DNA of 64,000 nucleotides from Dechloromonas sp. HYN0024 (GCF_003441615.1 NZ_CP031842.1:693501-757500), one strand, 5' to 3'; shown: positions 17,813 through 27,350, counted from the stretch's first letter. Made by a program: numbers and translations. The notes: a model not told the origin generated them from the letters alone.

Positions 17813-18612
17813 TGGCCCGGAAACGTCGTGAAGAGGAGCATGAGAACCACGAACGGTGGTTGGTCTCCTACGCCGATTTCATCACCCTGCTGTTTGCCTT
17901 CTTTGTCGTCATGTATGCCGTATCGTCGGTCAATGAGGGCAAGTACAAGGTTCTGTCCAGTTCGCTGACCAATGCCTTCAACAACAAGACCGGCGAAGCC
18001 GGTGGGCAACCGGTGACGGTCATGGCCGGCGCGCCGCCGATGCCGCCCCGGCCCATCATCAAAATGGACAAAGTGCCGGAGACGGCCAAGAACGAGGCAA
18101 AGAAGGCCGAACAACGGCAGAAGATGAAGAGTGTCGCCGACAACATTATGGATGCCCTGCAGCCGCTGGTCGCCTCGGGCAAGGTGCGCTTGTTGCAGAC
18201 CAGTCGCGGCGTCACGATTGAAATCGCCGACAGCGTCCTCTTCGCCGCAGGACAGGCGCGCCTGCAACCGGCCTCGATCAGCGCCATGAGCGTTATTTCC
18301 CAGGTGTTGGCGAGCACCGATTTTCCGATCACCATCGAGGGACATACCGATAACGTGCCGATCGCCACCACGCAATTCCCGTCCAACTGGGAACTGTCGG
18401 CCATGCGGGCAACGACCGTACTCCGTTTGTTCAATGACGGTGGGGTGGGGGCTGAACGGCTGACGGCGATTGGTTATGGTGAAACGCGGCCGGTGGAAAC
18501 CAATACGACACCCGAGGGGCGGGCGAGAAACCGCCGGGTGGCCATCATGATTGATTCAAATCGTCCGGAAGAGCCAACCGAGATCAACGAGGCGAAAACT
18601 GCTCCACGCTAG
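17812..18612 (+). CDS. motD: Flagellar stator protein MotD (MotB family)
   Basis: Partner of MotC; it anchors the stator to peptidoglycan and carries the ion-binding aspartate in SYADFITLLFAFFVVMY (about residues 20-36). A charged linker (about 75-105) leads to an OmpA-like peptidoglycan-binding domain (about 115-255; IEGHTDNVPI, NWELSAMRA, GYGETRPV, NRRVAIMI). It is 266 residues. The ATG overlaps the motC TGA by one base. The last 20 residues are Glu/Thr rich. It converges with flgN, with only 21 bp between them. Confidence 0.94.
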   Translation: MARKRREEEHENHERWLVSYADFITLLFAFFVVMYAVSSVNEGKYKVLSSSLTNAFNNKTGEAGGQPVTVMAGAPPMPPRPIIKMDKVPETAKNEAKKAEQRQKMKSVADNIMDALQPLVASGKVRLLQTSRGVTIEIADSVLFAAGQARLQPASISAMSVISQVLASTDFPITIEGHTDNVPIATTQFPSNWELSAMRATTVLRLFNDGGVGAERLTAIGYGETRPVETNTTPEGRARNRRVAIMIDSNRPEEPTEINEAKTAPR

Positions 18613-18633
18613 TCTGGATGACCCGATGGCAGG

Positions 18634-19092
18634 TCAGGCCGAATCGATGATTCGACTGCCGGTGCTGGGTGCGGATTGACCGTCGCGGCTGTAGAGGGAT
18701 TGCTCCGCCTCGCTGCGGGTAAGGATGGACAGCGCATCGCTGGCTTTCTGGTGCAATGCGTTGATCAGGTTGCCATTGACTTCGTTTATTTCACGCGCTT
18801 CGCGAGCCACTTTAAGAAGGCCGTCCCAGAGCTTTATCGACTCGGCTTCCCTTGGGTGTGCTGAAAACCAGACCTGCATGTCGATAACGTTGTCGTTGCC
18901 AGCAGAAAGGGCGCGGGCGCGTTCTGCGCCGGCACCATTGAGGCTTTCTGCCAAAGCAAGTTTTTCGGTGTTTATATCGGCCAGTTCTTCACTGGTGCCA
19001 GAGCGCAGAATCTCCTGTTCGCGCAGCAAGGTATCGCGGAAGCGGACAACCAGTGCTGCCTCGTTCTTCAGCAGTGCGGCCAGCGCGGTCAT
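18634..19092 (-). CDS. flgN: Flagellar chaperone FlgN
   Basis: Cytoplasmic export chaperone for the hook-filament junction proteins FlgK and FlgL. It is 152 residues, almost entirely helical, with the FlgN-family pattern LLREQEILRSGTSEELADIN near residues 24-43. The ATG at 19092-19090 overlaps the flgM TGA as ATGA, so the two are translationally coupled. It is identified from the family pattern and from its invariable placement after flgM. Confidence 0.87.
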   Translation of the reverse strand: MTALAALLKNEAALVVRFRDTLLREQEILRSGTSEELADINTEKLALAESLNGAGAERARALSAGNDNVIDMQVWFSAHPREAESIKLWDGLLKVAREAREINEVNGNLINALHQKASDALSILTRSEAEQSLYSRDGQSAPSTGSRIIDSA

Positions 19093-19370
19093 CAAGCCTT
19101 GCGCTGGGAGTCGAGCAGGTCACGGGCCGACTGGATCAGTCCGTCGGCAATCGCTTCAGGGTTGACCTTGAAACGACCTTGCGAGATGGCATCCTTGATT
19201 TCCTGAATGCGCGCGGCATTGACCGGCGGCTTGTCGGTGCTTTGCATGGCGCCGGCAAGTTGGCTCAGGCTGACCGATTCGCCAGCGGCGGCGGCTTCGT
19301 GTGCAGGACGCGCGGCAGGACGGGGTGCCGTCGGGGTCGGGCCTGGCTTGTAGGTGCTGTCGATTTTCAT
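19092..19370 (-). CDS. flgM: Anti-sigma-28 factor FlgM
   Basis: Binds FliA until the hook is complete, then is exported to release late gene expression. It is 92 residues: a disordered N-terminal half rich in Pro/Ala, and a C-terminal sigma-binding half (VNAARIQEIKDAISQGRFKV, then ADGLIQSARDLL). It is followed by flgN with a 4-base overlap. It is preceded by a clear sigma-28 promoter at 19407-19433, giving the usual feedback on FliA. The ribosome site is weak. Confidence 0.94.
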   Translation of the reverse strand: MKIDSTYKPGPTPTAPRPAARPAHEAAAAGESVSLSQLAGAMQSTDKPPVNAARIQEIKDAISQGRFKVNPEAIADGLIQSARDLLDSQRKA

Positions 19371-19406
19371 GATAGGGCTCGCAATACTTTTTTGGTCTCA
19401 GACGGT

Positions 19407-19433
19407 ATAACGACCGTCCAGGCTGAAACTTTA
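19407..19433 (-). promoter_or_regulatory. Sigma-28 (FliA) promoter for flgM-flgN
   Basis: On the minus strand: TAAAGTTT-N11-GTCGTTAT, against the FliA consensus TAAAGTTT-N11-GCCGATAA; the -35 half is exact. The predicted start is near 19400, about 30 bases before flgM. It lies between the end of flgA and flgM and overlaps a 6-bp inverted repeat GACGGT/ACCGTC. Confidence 0.85.
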
Positions 19434-19435
19434 GC

Positions 19436-20113
19436 TCAAAATTCGATTTCCACACTGCCGTCAGCACGCGCCGTGCCAGATATTGTCTGGCCGGAGTTCA
19501 TCCGAATCTGGGTAGATTGACCGAGGGTTGCGTTGTTGATGGCTTTTCCCTCTGCGCTGACAGCAAATCCATTGCCTTTCGAGATCACCCGAACGGTCTG
19601 GCCGGCGCGGATGACAATCGGCGCAACGAGTTGATCCATGCGAATGGTCTGGCCGGCCCCCAGCGAGTTGCGCAGGGTTTTGCCAACGACACTGGCCGGG
19701 TCGCTGGCAACACCGGTCGCCAGGTGTGAGATATCGCCACTGAGGGTGACCAGATCGGCCTCGCCGATGACCTGACCGGCAATTAATGCTCGGCTGGTCG
19801 TGACATAGTTGCCGGCTACGGCAATTTGAGCCGGTACGAGAACGGTCCAGCTATTGGGTGACAGGCAGCGGACGCCAATGGTGGTGCGGCCAACGATCTT
19901 GCTGCCTGGCGGGGTGAATGCTTCAAGGACTGAGCAGGGGGCGAGCCGGCTGGCGTCGAACTGGCCCATGGTGATAGTTGCTTTGCCGGCAAGGTTTTTC
20001 ATTTGCAGGCGGATGTGTTGCTCTGCCGTGTCGACAATCGTTGCCGAGTCAGCGGCAAGGGTAAGCCAGCTATGGGTTAGCAGAAAAAACAGGACAAGAA
20101 AGCGCAGGAGCAT
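19436..20113 (-). CDS. flgA: Flagellar P-ring assembly chaperone FlgA
   Basis: Periplasmic chaperone for FlgI polymerisation. It has a signal peptide of about 20 residues (LLRFLVLFFLLTHSWLTLA), an N-terminal domain, and a C-terminal SAF domain (about residues 95-225; RALIAGQVIGEADL, SLGAGQTIRMDQL, VISKGNGFAVSAEGKAI). It is 225 residues from the ATG at 20113. The frame continues upstream to 20218, but that stretch would run into the divergent flgB promoter and lacks a signal sequence, so I do not include it. It is divergent from flgB and upstream of flgM, the usual order. Confidence 0.92.
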   Translation of the reverse strand: MLLRFLVLFFLLTHSWLTLAADSATIVDTAEQHIRLQMKNLAGKATITMGQFDASRLAPCSVLEAFTPPGSKIVGRTTIGVRCLSPNSWTVLVPAQIAVAGNYVTTSRALIAGQVIGEADLVTLSGDISHLATGVASDPASVVGKTLRNSLGAGQTIRMDQLVAPIVIRAGQTVRVISKGNGFAVSAEGKAINNATLGQSTQIRMNSGQTISGTARADGSVEIEF

Positions 20114-20159
20114 GGGCGTATTTTGCCCGATAGTGCCCTGATCTGCCTGCCAATTTTCG

Positions 20160-20177
20160 ATGGCACGAAGCATGCTT
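20160..20177 (+). promoter_or_regulatory. Sigma-54 promoter for the flgB operon
   Basis: TGGCACGAAGCATGCTT: GG at 20162-20163 and GC at 20174-20175 are exactly 10 bases apart, and the -24 half (TGGCACG) is a perfect consensus. The predicted start is near 20186, with flgB at 20208. FlrC (43710-45071) is the probable activator. Confidence 0.88.
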
Positions 20178-20207
20178 TTAACGAACCAATACGCGCTGGA
20201 GAGAAGC

Positions 20208-20618
20208 ATGGCAGACATTACTCAAAATTTTTCGGTACTCAGCAAGGCACTCGACCTGCGGTCGCAGCGCCATCAGGTGCTGGCGTCCAATATCGCCAAT
20301 GCTGATACGCCAAACTACAAGTCGCGTGACATCGATTTCAAGTCGGCCATGCAAAGTGCACTGGCAGGTCGGTCCGACGCCGGCAGCCTGGCCATGATGG
20401 CCACTGCCGGGGGGCATCTGTCCGGAAATGGTACGAGCAGCCCGGGCTTCCTCCAATATCGCAGCGAGACCCAGTCGGCCGTTGATGGCAATACGGTCGA
20501 TATGGATGTCGAGCGTGCCCAGATTACTGACAACGCACTGCAGTACCAGATTCTTACCCAGTTGATCAGCAACAAATTCCAGGGGCTACGCAGTGCGATG
20601 GCCTCGTCGCAAAGCTAA
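20208..20618 (+). CDS. flgB: Flagellar proximal rod protein FlgB
   Basis: Rod subunit next to the MS ring and exit gate. It is 136 residues with the rod-protein N-terminal motif [20 protein letters not shown] (about 25-44) and a C-terminal helix for coiled-coil packing. I start at ATG 20208, which has GGAGAGAAG directly upstream. An in-frame ATG at 20160 overlaps the sigma-54 promoter and is rejected. First gene of the flgBCDEFGHIJ operon. Confidence 0.95.
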   Translation: MADITQNFSVLSKALDLRSQRHQVLASNIANADTPNYKSRDIDFKSAMQSALAGRSDAGSLAMMATAGGHLSGNGTSSPGFLQYRSETQSAVDGNTVDMDVERAQITDNALQYQILTQLISNKFQGLRSAMASSQS

Positions 20619-20629
20619 GGAGCGTTTGC

Positions 20630-21040
20630 ATGAGCCTGTTTAACGTCTTTCAGGTGTCCTCGAGCGCAATGACGGCGCAGTCAATGCGCCTCAACGCTGT
20701 GGCTTCCAATCTGGCCAATGCCGACAGTATCGTCTCGTCGGACGGCAAGCCTTACCGGGCCAAGCAGGTGGTGTTCGAGGCAACGCCGATGGGTGGGGCG
20801 GGTGACATCGCCAAAGGCGTTCGCGTCCGTCAGGTCGTTGAAGACGCCTCGCCGCCCCGCATCGTGTACGACCCAAGGAATCCGGCAGCCGATGAAAAGG
20901 GCTACGTGTCCTTCCCCAACGTCAATGTGGTCGAGGAAATGACCAACATGATTTCCGCCTCGCGCTCGTACCAGACGAACGTCGAGGTCATGAACACCGC
21001 CAAGACCATGATGCTGCGCACCTTGCAGATCGGTCAATAA
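20630..21040 (+). CDS. flgC: Flagellar proximal rod protein FlgC
   Basis: Rod subunit exported by the type III gate. It is 136 residues with the rod/hook signatures [15 protein letters not shown] near the N-terminus and [21 protein letters not shown] near the C-terminus. AAGGAG lies upstream and the gene starts 11 bases after flgB, in the standard operon order. Confidence 0.96.
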   Translation: MSLFNVFQVSSSAMTAQSMRLNAVASNLANADSIVSSDGKPYRAKQVVFEATPMGGAGDIAKGVRVRQVVEDASPPRIVYDPRNPAADEKGYVSFPNVNVVEEMTNMISASRSYQTNVEVMNTAKTMMLRTLQIGQ

Positions 21041-21051
21041 GGAGAAGCATC

Positions 21052-21723
21052 ATGAGTAACACGATCAGTAATGCCACCGTCAATTCGGTCATGCAGCAGC
21101 TTTCCGAGAACAAGTCCTCGACGACCAGTGCGGCCGATCAGCTGGGTGATCGCTTCATGACCATGCTGGTGACGCAGATGCAGAACCAGGACCCGCTCAA
21201 TCCCATGGATAACGCGGAAATCACCAGTCAACTGGCACAGATCAATACGGTCAAGGGCATCGACAGCCTCAATAGCACGCTGCAGAAGCTGCTGTCATCC
21301 TACAGCGATGCGCTGTCCATGCAGTCCTCGTCGCTAGTCGGCAAAAATGTCCTTGCCGCCGGCAATTCTCTCCCCCTGGTCGATCAGGGGGCCATTGGCG
21401 GCCTCAAGCTCGATGGTGACGCCGACAAGGTCAGCATCCTGATCAGCGATGCCAATGGCGTCAAGGTGGCGCAGCAGGAGCTCGGTGCGCAAAAGGCCGG
21501 GGTTATCGATTTCGCCTGGGATGGCAAGGATGCCAATGGAACGCGCGTGGCCAACGGCAATTACCAGTTCTCCGTGCAGGCGACCCAGGGAGGCAACAAG
21601 GTCGGGGCGACCGCCCTTGAGGTTGGCACGGTATCTGCTCTCGTTAGAGGACAGAACGGCTTCCAGCTTGAAATCCCCGGCACTGGCCTGGTTGATTTCA
21701 ACGCGGTCCAGCAGATTTATTGA
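21052..21723 (+). CDS. flgD: Flagellar hook cap/scaffold protein FlgD
   Basis: Caps the growing hook and is needed for FlgE polymerisation. It is 223 residues. The N-terminal FlgD signature is DRFMTMLVTQMQNQDPLNPM (about 31-50), followed by an FlgD Ig-like domain (about 110-180; FAWDGKDANGTRVANGNY) and a C-terminal Tudor-like segment. AAGGAG precedes the ATG. Confidence 0.96.
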   Translation: MSNTISNATVNSVMQQLSENKSSTTSAADQLGDRFMTMLVTQMQNQDPLNPMDNAEITSQLAQINTVKGIDSLNSTLQKLLSSYSDALSMQSSSLVGKNVLAAGNSLPLVDQGAIGGLKLDGDADKVSILISDANGVKVAQQELGAQKAGVIDFAWDGKDANGTRVANGNYQFSVQATQGGNKVGATALEVGTVSALVRGQNGFQLEIPGTGLVDFNAVQQIY

Positions 21724-21744
21724 GATTGAGACAAGGAGTACATC

Positions 21745-23019
21745 ATGGCATTCCAACAAGGTTTGAGCGGCCTGGCTTCTTCCTCCAAGGCACTTGACGT
21801 CGCCGGCAACAATATTGCCAACGCCTCGACGGTCGGTTTCAAGTCCTCGGCGACCCACTTCGCTGACGTTTATGGCGCTTCCCTGCAGGGCGGCGGCGGC
21901 TCGCAGATCGGTATCGGTAGTACGTTGAGTGGCGTGCTGCAGCAATACACGCAGGGCAATATCACGGCAACCAACAACCCGCTTGATATCGCCATCAACG
22001 GCACCGGGTTCTTCGGCATGTCCCAGAACGGTAGCACCAGCTACACCCGGAACGGCCAGTTCCACCTCGACAAAAACGGCCTCATCGTCAATGACCAGAA
22101 CCGCAGCCTGCTCGGCGTTCTGGCCGATCCGACCGGCGCTATTCCGCAGCAGCCGCCAACCGATCAGCTGAAAGTTGATTTTGTCACCGGTACGCCGAAC
22201 CCGACCTCGACCGCTTCGGTCACGGCTAATCTGGATTCACGGCAGACGCCGCCTGTCCTGACTACATTCGATCCGACCCAGCCGACCAGCTTTAATAGTT
22301 CGACGGCGATGACGGTGTACGACTCTCTGGGCAATCCGCATACGCTGTCCTACTATTTTGTAAAGACGTCGACGGCCAATGAATGGAGTCAATACACCCG
22401 TCTTGATGGCAATCTGCCCGTCGGTATGACCGCGGCGACGGAAGTCCCGGATCGACTGGTGTTCTCGCCGACTGGCGTGCTGACCGCCTCCTATTTTCAG
22501 GGGTCGGCGACGGCTACGACCATCCCGGGTGTTTTGCCCAACAAACAGTTTGCGGTGACGACAGGTGCTACGACGCCCCTGACATTCGCCATCAATATCC
22601 CGACCATGACGCAGTTCGGCAGTCCGTTCGCCGTTAATGACCTGACCCAGAACGGCTTCGCGCCGGGTAACCTGGCTGGTATCAGCGTCTCCAAGGACGG
22701 TATTGTCCAGGCCCGCTACGACAATGGTCAGGTGCGCAATATCGGCCAGGTGGCGCTGTTCAATTTCCGCAACCCGAACGGTCTGACCTCCATCGGCAAC
22801 AATCAATGGACGGAAACCGGCGACTCGGGTCAGCCGACACCCGGCAACCCGAATACCGGTATTTTCGGCGTACTGCAGGCCTCCGCCGTCGAAGAGTCGA
22901 ACGTCGATCTGACCGCTGAACTGGTCAATCTGATCGTCCAGCAGCGTAATTATCAGGCCAGTGCCCAGTCGATCAAGACGCAGGACCAGATTCTCCAGAC
23001 CCTGGTCAACATCCGCTAA
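21745..23019 (+). CDS. flgE: Flagellar hook protein FlgE
   Basis: Main subunit of the hook. It is 424 residues: N-terminal flagellar bb_rod motif (LDVAGNNIANASTVGFKSS), D1/D2 domains, and C-terminal domain with SNVDLTAELVNLIVQQRNYQ. It is exported until FliK and FlhB switch specificity. CAAGGAG is upstream of the ATG. Confidence 0.96.
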   Translation: MAFQQGLSGLASSSKALDVAGNNIANASTVGFKSSATHFADVYGASLQGGGGSQIGIGSTLSGVLQQYTQGNITATNNPLDIAINGTGFFGMSQNGSTSYTRNGQFHLDKNGLIVNDQNRSLLGVLADPTGAIPQQPPTDQLKVDFVTGTPNPTSTASVTANLDSRQTPPVLTTFDPTQPTSFNSSTAMTVYDSLGNPHTLSYYFVKTSTANEWSQYTRLDGNLPVGMTAATEVPDRLVFSPTGVLTASYFQGSATATTIPGVLPNKQFAVTTGATTPLTFAINIPTMTQFGSPFAVNDLTQNGFAPGNLAGISVSKDGIVQARYDNGQVRNIGQVALFNFRNPNGLTSIGNNQWTETGDSGQPTPGNPNTGIFGVLQASAVEESNVDLTAELVNLIVQQRNYQASAQSIKTQDQILQTLVNIR

Positions 23020-23047
23020 TCGCCGCTGACCACCTGAGCACGACACC

Positions 23048-23791
23048 ATGGATCGTCTGATCTACACCGCAATGACCGGCGCCAAGCATGTATTCATGCA
23101 GCAGGCTGGCACGGCCAATAATCTGGCCAATGCCAGTACTGTCGGTTTCAAGGCGCAGGAGCATCGCTTCCGTGCCGTGCCGGTCCTTGGTGAAGGGATG
23201 CCGACCCGGGCATTTGTCGTCGATGCATCGGTCAGCGATGTGTTCAGCGAAGGCCCCGTGATGTTTACCGGCCGCAACCTCGATGTGTCAGTTCAGGGGC
23301 GTGGCTGGCTGGCGGTACAGATGCCCGATGGCAGCGAGGCTTACACGCGGGCTGGCAGTCTGGACGTCGATGTGACCGGTGTGTTGCAGACCAAGAGCGG
23401 CTACCCGGTGGTTGGCGATGGTGGTCCGATCACCATCCCGCCCGACAACAACATTGAAATCGGCCCGGATGGCACGATTTCCGTGGTCCCCAGTTTTGGT
23501 ACGCCGAACAATGCCAACGCGATTGGCCGCCTGAAACTGGTCAATCCGCCCGAAGCCGATCTGGTGCGCGGCACCGAAGGCCTGTTCCGGCTGCGCAGCG
23601 GCCAGCCGGCCGAGGTGGATGCGACGGTACGGGTTGCTTCCGGCACGCTGGAAGGCAGCAACGTCAATGTGACAGATGCAATGGTCAATCTGATCAGTCT
23701 TTCGCGCCAGTTCGAAATGCAGATCAAGATGCTGCAAACCGCTGATACCAACGCCCAGCGCGCTGATCAGTTGCTTTCACTGAATTCCTGA
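23048..23791 (+). CDS. flgF: Flagellar proximal rod protein FlgF
   Basis: Rod subunit between FlgBC and FlgG. It is 247 residues with the N-terminal GTANNLANASTVGFKAQEHRF motif region and C-terminal NVTDAMVNLISLSRQFEMQ. It lacks a strong ribosome site (only CACGACACC precedes the ATG), so it may depend on translational coupling with flgE, 28 bases upstream. Confidence 0.95.
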   Translation: MDRLIYTAMTGAKHVFMQQAGTANNLANASTVGFKAQEHRFRAVPVLGEGMPTRAFVVDASVSDVFSEGPVMFTGRNLDVSVQGRGWLAVQMPDGSEAYTRAGSLDVDVTGVLQTKSGYPVVGDGGPITIPPDNNIEIGPDGTISVVPSFGTPNNANAIGRLKLVNPPEADLVRGTEGLFRLRSGQPAEVDATVRVASGTLEGSNVNVTDAMVNLISLSRQFEMQIKMLQTADTNAQRADQLLSLNS

Positions 23792-23803
23792 CAGGACTAA
23801 ATT

Positions 23804-24586
23804 ATGATCCGTTCTCTGTGGATAGCACGCACCGGTCTCGATGCCCAGCAGACCCAGCTCGACGTCATCGCCAACAATCTGGCCAACGTCGGCACCAATG
23901 GTTACAAGCGTTCCCGGGCGGTTTTCGAGGATCTGCTGTATCAGAACCTGCGTCAGCCGGGTGCACAATCATCGCAGCAGTCGCAGATTCCGACCGGACT
24001 CCAACTCGGTGCCGGGGCGCGTCCGGTGGCAACGGCACGTTTGTATACTCAGGGCAATCTGCAGAAAACCGACAACACGCTGGATGTGGCGGTTCAGGGC
24101 GGTGGTTTCTTTCAGATATTGCTGCCGGATGGGACTACTGGCTACACGCGGGACGGCTCTTTCCAGAAAGACAATCAGGGGCAGATCGTGACGGCCGACG
24201 GTTATCCGTTGCAGCCGAACATCACCATTCCGGCCAACGCCACTTCCGTTTCCATCGGGACCGATGGCACCGTAACCATTACCCAGGCTGGATCAGCAGC
24301 GGCGACACAGATCGGCTCGATTCAGCTGGCGACCTTCATTAACAATGGCGGCTTGCAGGCAATTGGTCAGAACCTCTTCCTGGAAACCGCGGCGAGTGGC
24401 ACGCCGACCCCCAATACGCCGGGAACCAACGGTGCTGGCGTGACCAACCAGGGCTATGTGGAAACCTCCAACGTCAATGTCGCCGAAGAACTGGTGACGA
24501 TGATTCAGACCCAGCGGGCCTATGAGCTGAATTCCAAGGTGGTCTCGGTGTCCGACGCGATGCTCGGGCGTCTGACCCAGATTTGA
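23804..24586 (+). CDS. flgG: Flagellar distal rod protein FlgG
   Basis: Distal rod subunit that crosses the P and L rings. It is 260 residues, exactly the usual size, starting [20 protein letters not shown]. Rod motif [18 protein letters not shown] and C-terminal [20 protein letters not shown] are present. It shares the FlgE/F/G fold with its neighbours. Confidence 0.97.
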   Translation: MIRSLWIARTGLDAQQTQLDVIANNLANVGTNGYKRSRAVFEDLLYQNLRQPGAQSSQQSQIPTGLQLGAGARPVATARLYTQGNLQKTDNTLDVAVQGGGFFQILLPDGTTGYTRDGSFQKDNQGQIVTADGYPLQPNITIPANATSVSIGTDGTVTITQAGSAAATQIGSIQLATFINNGGLQAIGQNLFLETAASGTPTPNTPGTNGAGVTNQGYVETSNVNVAEELVTMIQTQRAYELNSKVVSVSDAMLGRLTQI

Positions 24587-24595
24587 GGTGAGATC

Positions 24596-25252
24596 ATGAA
24601 ACGTCTGGTTCTGCTGGCGGTTGTGCTGATCAGTGCTTGCTCGACGACGCCGCCGACCAACGTGCATCAGCCGATGACGGCGCGTCCGGTCATGCGTGGT
24701 GAGCCGCTTGGCGGCAATGGAGCGATCTATCAGGCCGGTTACAGTCGCCCGCTGTTTGAAGATCGCCGGGCGCGTTTTGTCGGCGATACGATCACCATCA
24801 AGATTACGGAAAGCACGACGGCCTCGGCGGCCAATGCCAACAAGCTCGATAAGTCGAATTCCCAGAAGGCTTCCGTCAGTGCGCTCGCCGGCTTGCCCGG
24901 CAAAGGCCTGTCGGGGGTGAATCTGGGTGCCACCAGTTCGACCGCCTTTAGCGGCAAGGGTGCGGCTGCCAATAACAATGTGTTTACCGGCAATATTACG
25001 GTCACTGTCATCGATGTCATGCCCAACGGCAATTTGCTGGTGTCGGGCGAAAAGCAACTGGCAATTGGCGAGGAACAGGAGTTCGTTCGCGTATCCGGGG
25101 TGGTCAATCCGAGCTTTGTGGACTTCTCGAATTCGATTGAATCTTCCAAAGTGGCCGATGCCCGCATCGAATACAAATCGGCCGGCCAGATCAGTGACGG
25201 CCAGATCATGGGCTGGATGGCACGATTCTTCCTTAATGTACTGCCATTCTAG
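24596..25252 (+). CDS. flgH: Flagellar L-ring lipoprotein FlgH
   Basis: Outer-membrane L-ring subunit, which implies a Gram-negative envelope. It is 218 residues with a lipoprotein signal ending in LISAC (lipidated Cys about 15). The family motif DRRARFVGDTITIKITEST and C-terminal ARIEYKSAGQISDGQIMGWM are seen. It is followed 24 bases later by flgI. Confidence 0.96.
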   Translation: MKRLVLLAVVLISACSTTPPTNVHQPMTARPVMRGEPLGGNGAIYQAGYSRPLFEDRRARFVGDTITIKITESTTASAANANKLDKSNSQKASVSALAGLPGKGLSGVNLGATSSTAFSGKGAAANNNVFTGNITVTVIDVMPNGNLLVSGEKQLAIGEEQEFVRVSGVVNPSFVDFSNSIESSKVADARIEYKSAGQISDGQIMGWMARFFLNVLPF

Positions 25253-25276
25253 GCAACATTCAGGCGGAGACCGATC

Positions 25277-26371
25277 ATGAAGACATTTAGCGGCAAATGG
25301 TTCCGGCAGGCGGCAATTGTCACCGCTTGCCTGTTGCCGCTTTGCGGCCAGCCGGCTTTTGCCGAGCGCCTCAAGGATCTGGCGTCGTTGCAGGGTGTCC
25401 GCAATAACCAGTTGATCGGTTATGGCATCGTGGTTGGCCTCGACAGCACCGGCGACCAGACGACGCAAACACCGTTTACGACGCAGGCGATGGGCAACAT
25501 GCTGTCGCAGCTGGGCGTCAATCTGACTGCCGAGCAGGCCACCAAGCTGCAACTGAAGAATGTCGCCGCAGTCATGATTACCGCCGTCATGCCGCCGTTT
25601 TCGAAGCCGGGACAGAACATCGACATTACCGTCTCGTCGATGGGCAATGCGAAAAGTCTGCGTGGCGGCACGCTGCTGATGACCCCGCTGAAGGGGGCGG
25701 ACGGACAGATTTATGCCATTGCCCAGGGCAACGTCCTGGTCGGTGGTGTTGGTGCCTCCTCGGGCGGCTCGAAAATAGCGGTTAACCATCTTTCGGCGGG
25801 AAGAATCCCGGCCGGGGCGACCATCGAGCGTGATATCCAGACGGCGGTCGGGCAGGGTGGCTTCGTCCATTACGAACTGGCCAGCACCGATTTTGGAACC
25901 GTCCAGAACGTTGTCGAGGCGATCAACCGGGCGACTGCCCCGGGGACGGCGCGTGCCGTTGATGGCCGACGTATTGCCGTGCGTGCGCCGGACGATATCG
26001 ATGAGCGCATTTCCTTCCTCGGGCGTCTTGAGAGTCTGGATGTCAAGCCGGCCATGGGCAGCGCCCTGGTGGTCATCAATCCGCGTACCGGTTCCGTGGT
26101 CATGAATCAGAAAGTGACGCTCGATCCCTGTGCTGTCGCCCATGGCAGCCTATCAGTGGTGGTCGATGGCGGTAATCCGGCAACCGGTCAGCCGGCCGAT
26201 ATTCAAGTCACGCAGGGCAACGGCAGCTTGATGAACATCAAGGCCGGGGCCAATCTGGCCGATGTCGTCAAGGCATTGAACGCCCTGGGTGCTAACCCGC
26301 TCGACCTGCTAGCCATCCTGCAGGCCATGAAGGCTGCAGGCGCCTTACGCGCCGAACTCGAAGTCATCTGA
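25277..26371 (+). CDS. flgI: Flagellar P-ring protein FlgI
   Basis: Periplasmic ring subunit assembled with FlgA help. It is 364 residues: signal peptide of about 29 residues ending AFA, then mature ERLKDLASLQGVRNNQLIGYG, the almost invariant FlgI start. The C-terminus NALGANPLDLLAILQAMKAAG is also diagnostic. The start is ATG 25277. Confidence 0.97.
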   Translation: MKTFSGKWFRQAAIVTACLLPLCGQPAFAERLKDLASLQGVRNNQLIGYGIVVGLDSTGDQTTQTPFTTQAMGNMLSQLGVNLTAEQATKLQLKNVAAVMITAVMPPFSKPGQNIDITVSSMGNAKSLRGGTLLMTPLKGADGQIYAIAQGNVLVGGVGASSGGSKIAVNHLSAGRIPAGATIERDIQTAVGQGGFVHYELASTDFGTVQNVVEAINRATAPGTARAVDGRRIAVRAPDDIDERISFLGRLESLDVKPAMGSALVVINPRTGSVVMNQKVTLDPCAVAHGSLSVVVDGGNPATGQPADIQVTQGNGSLMNIKAGANLADVVKALNALGANPLDLLAILQAMKAAGALRAELEVI

Positions 26372-26384
26372 GCGGCGACCTGCG

Positions 26385-27350
26385 ATGAAAATTCAGGATA
26401 CGCCTAACCGCGCCGCCTTTGATGTGCAGGGCTCTCAGGATATCCGCGCCCAGTTTCAGAAGGATCCGAAGCAGGGCCTGAAGGCGGCGGCCCAGCAGTT
26501 CGAGGCGATGTTCCTGCAGATGGTAATGAAGAGCATGCGCGATGCGACGCCTCAGGATGGACTGCTCAATAGTGATTCGTCGCGCTTCTATACCGGCATG
26601 CTTGATCAGCAGATGGCACAGAACATGGCATCGAGTCGGGGTGGCATTGGCTTTGCCCGCTTGATCGAACAGCAACTCGGCCAGCATATGGGGACCCCCA
26701 AGGGGCTGACCGACCTGCAGGGGGCGGCAAATGCTGCCGCCAAGGATTTGCCACTTGCCGTTTCCGATGGCAGCCACCTGCAGCACCGTCCAGTGTTGAG
26801 CGGCTTGCCTAGCTCGGCATCCTACGGAGCCAATGCCTCGACGACCGCACCGGCTCCGGCGGCCACTCAGGAACCACCGGCTTCGTCACGTGAATTCGTC
26901 AATCGGGTCTGGCCGCATGCCGTCGAAGCTTCACGCTCAACCGGCATCCCGCCTGTCTTTCTGGTTGGGCATTCAGCCCTAGAGAGCGGCTGGGGGCGGG
27001 CCGAGATGCGCAAGGCGGATGGCTCCAACAGTTTCAACCTGTTCGGCATCAAGGCTGGCAAGGGCTGGACGGGCGATACCGTCGAGGCAGCGACGACCGA
27101 ATATGTCGATGGCCAGCCGACCAAGGTGGTCGAGCGTTTTAGGGCCTATGCCTCGTATGAGGACTGCTTTCGCGACTACGCCAATTTGCTGCGCAATAGC
27201 CCACGCTACACCGGGGTCATCGGGTCACAGGATGGCACGGAGTTTGCACGTCGTATGCAACAGGCAGGGTATGCCACTGATCCGATGTACGCCGACAAAC
27301 TCTCGCGCATCATCAATGGCCCGACCCTGCGCCAGGCCCTTGTTGGTTGA
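26385..27350 (+). CDS. flgJ: Flagellar rod-cap and peptidoglycan hydrolase FlgJ
   Basis: Two-domain protein that caps the rod and cuts peptidoglycan. It is 321 residues. The N-terminal rod-binding domain (about 28-100) contains AAAQQFEAMFLQMVMKSMR. A linker rich in Ala, Pro and Thr follows (about 135-168). The C-terminal glucosaminidase domain (about 170-321) has the catalytic Glu in ALESGWG (E200). The dual-domain form is usual in beta- and gammaproteobacteria. It is the last gene of the flgB operon. Confidence 0.95.
   Translation: MKIQDTPNRAAFDVQGSQDIRAQFQKDPKQGLKAAAQQFEAMFLQMVMKSMRDATPQDGLLNSDSSRFYTGMLDQQMAQNMASSRGGIGFARLIEQQLGQHMGTPKGLTDLQGAANAAAKDLPLAVSDGSHLQHRPVLSGLPSSASYGANASTTAPAPAATQEPPASSREFVNRVWPHAVEASRSTGIPPVFLVGHSALESGWGRAEMRKADGSNSFNLFGIKAGKGWTGDTVEAATTEYVDGQPTKVVERFRAYASYEDCFRDYANLLRNSPRYTGVIGSQDGTEFARRMQQAGYATDPMYADKLSRIINGPTLRQALVG

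Noticed and set aside
20160..20207. Upstream ATG start for flgB
   Set aside because: It would translate the sigma-54 promoter itself; ATG 20208 has a good ribosome site and matches the family length.
24293..26143. 616-codon minus-strand open frame opposite flgG-flgI
   Set aside because: It lies antisense to three well-identified flagellar genes, is His/Arg/Asp rich as GC-rich shadows are, and has no recognisable domain.
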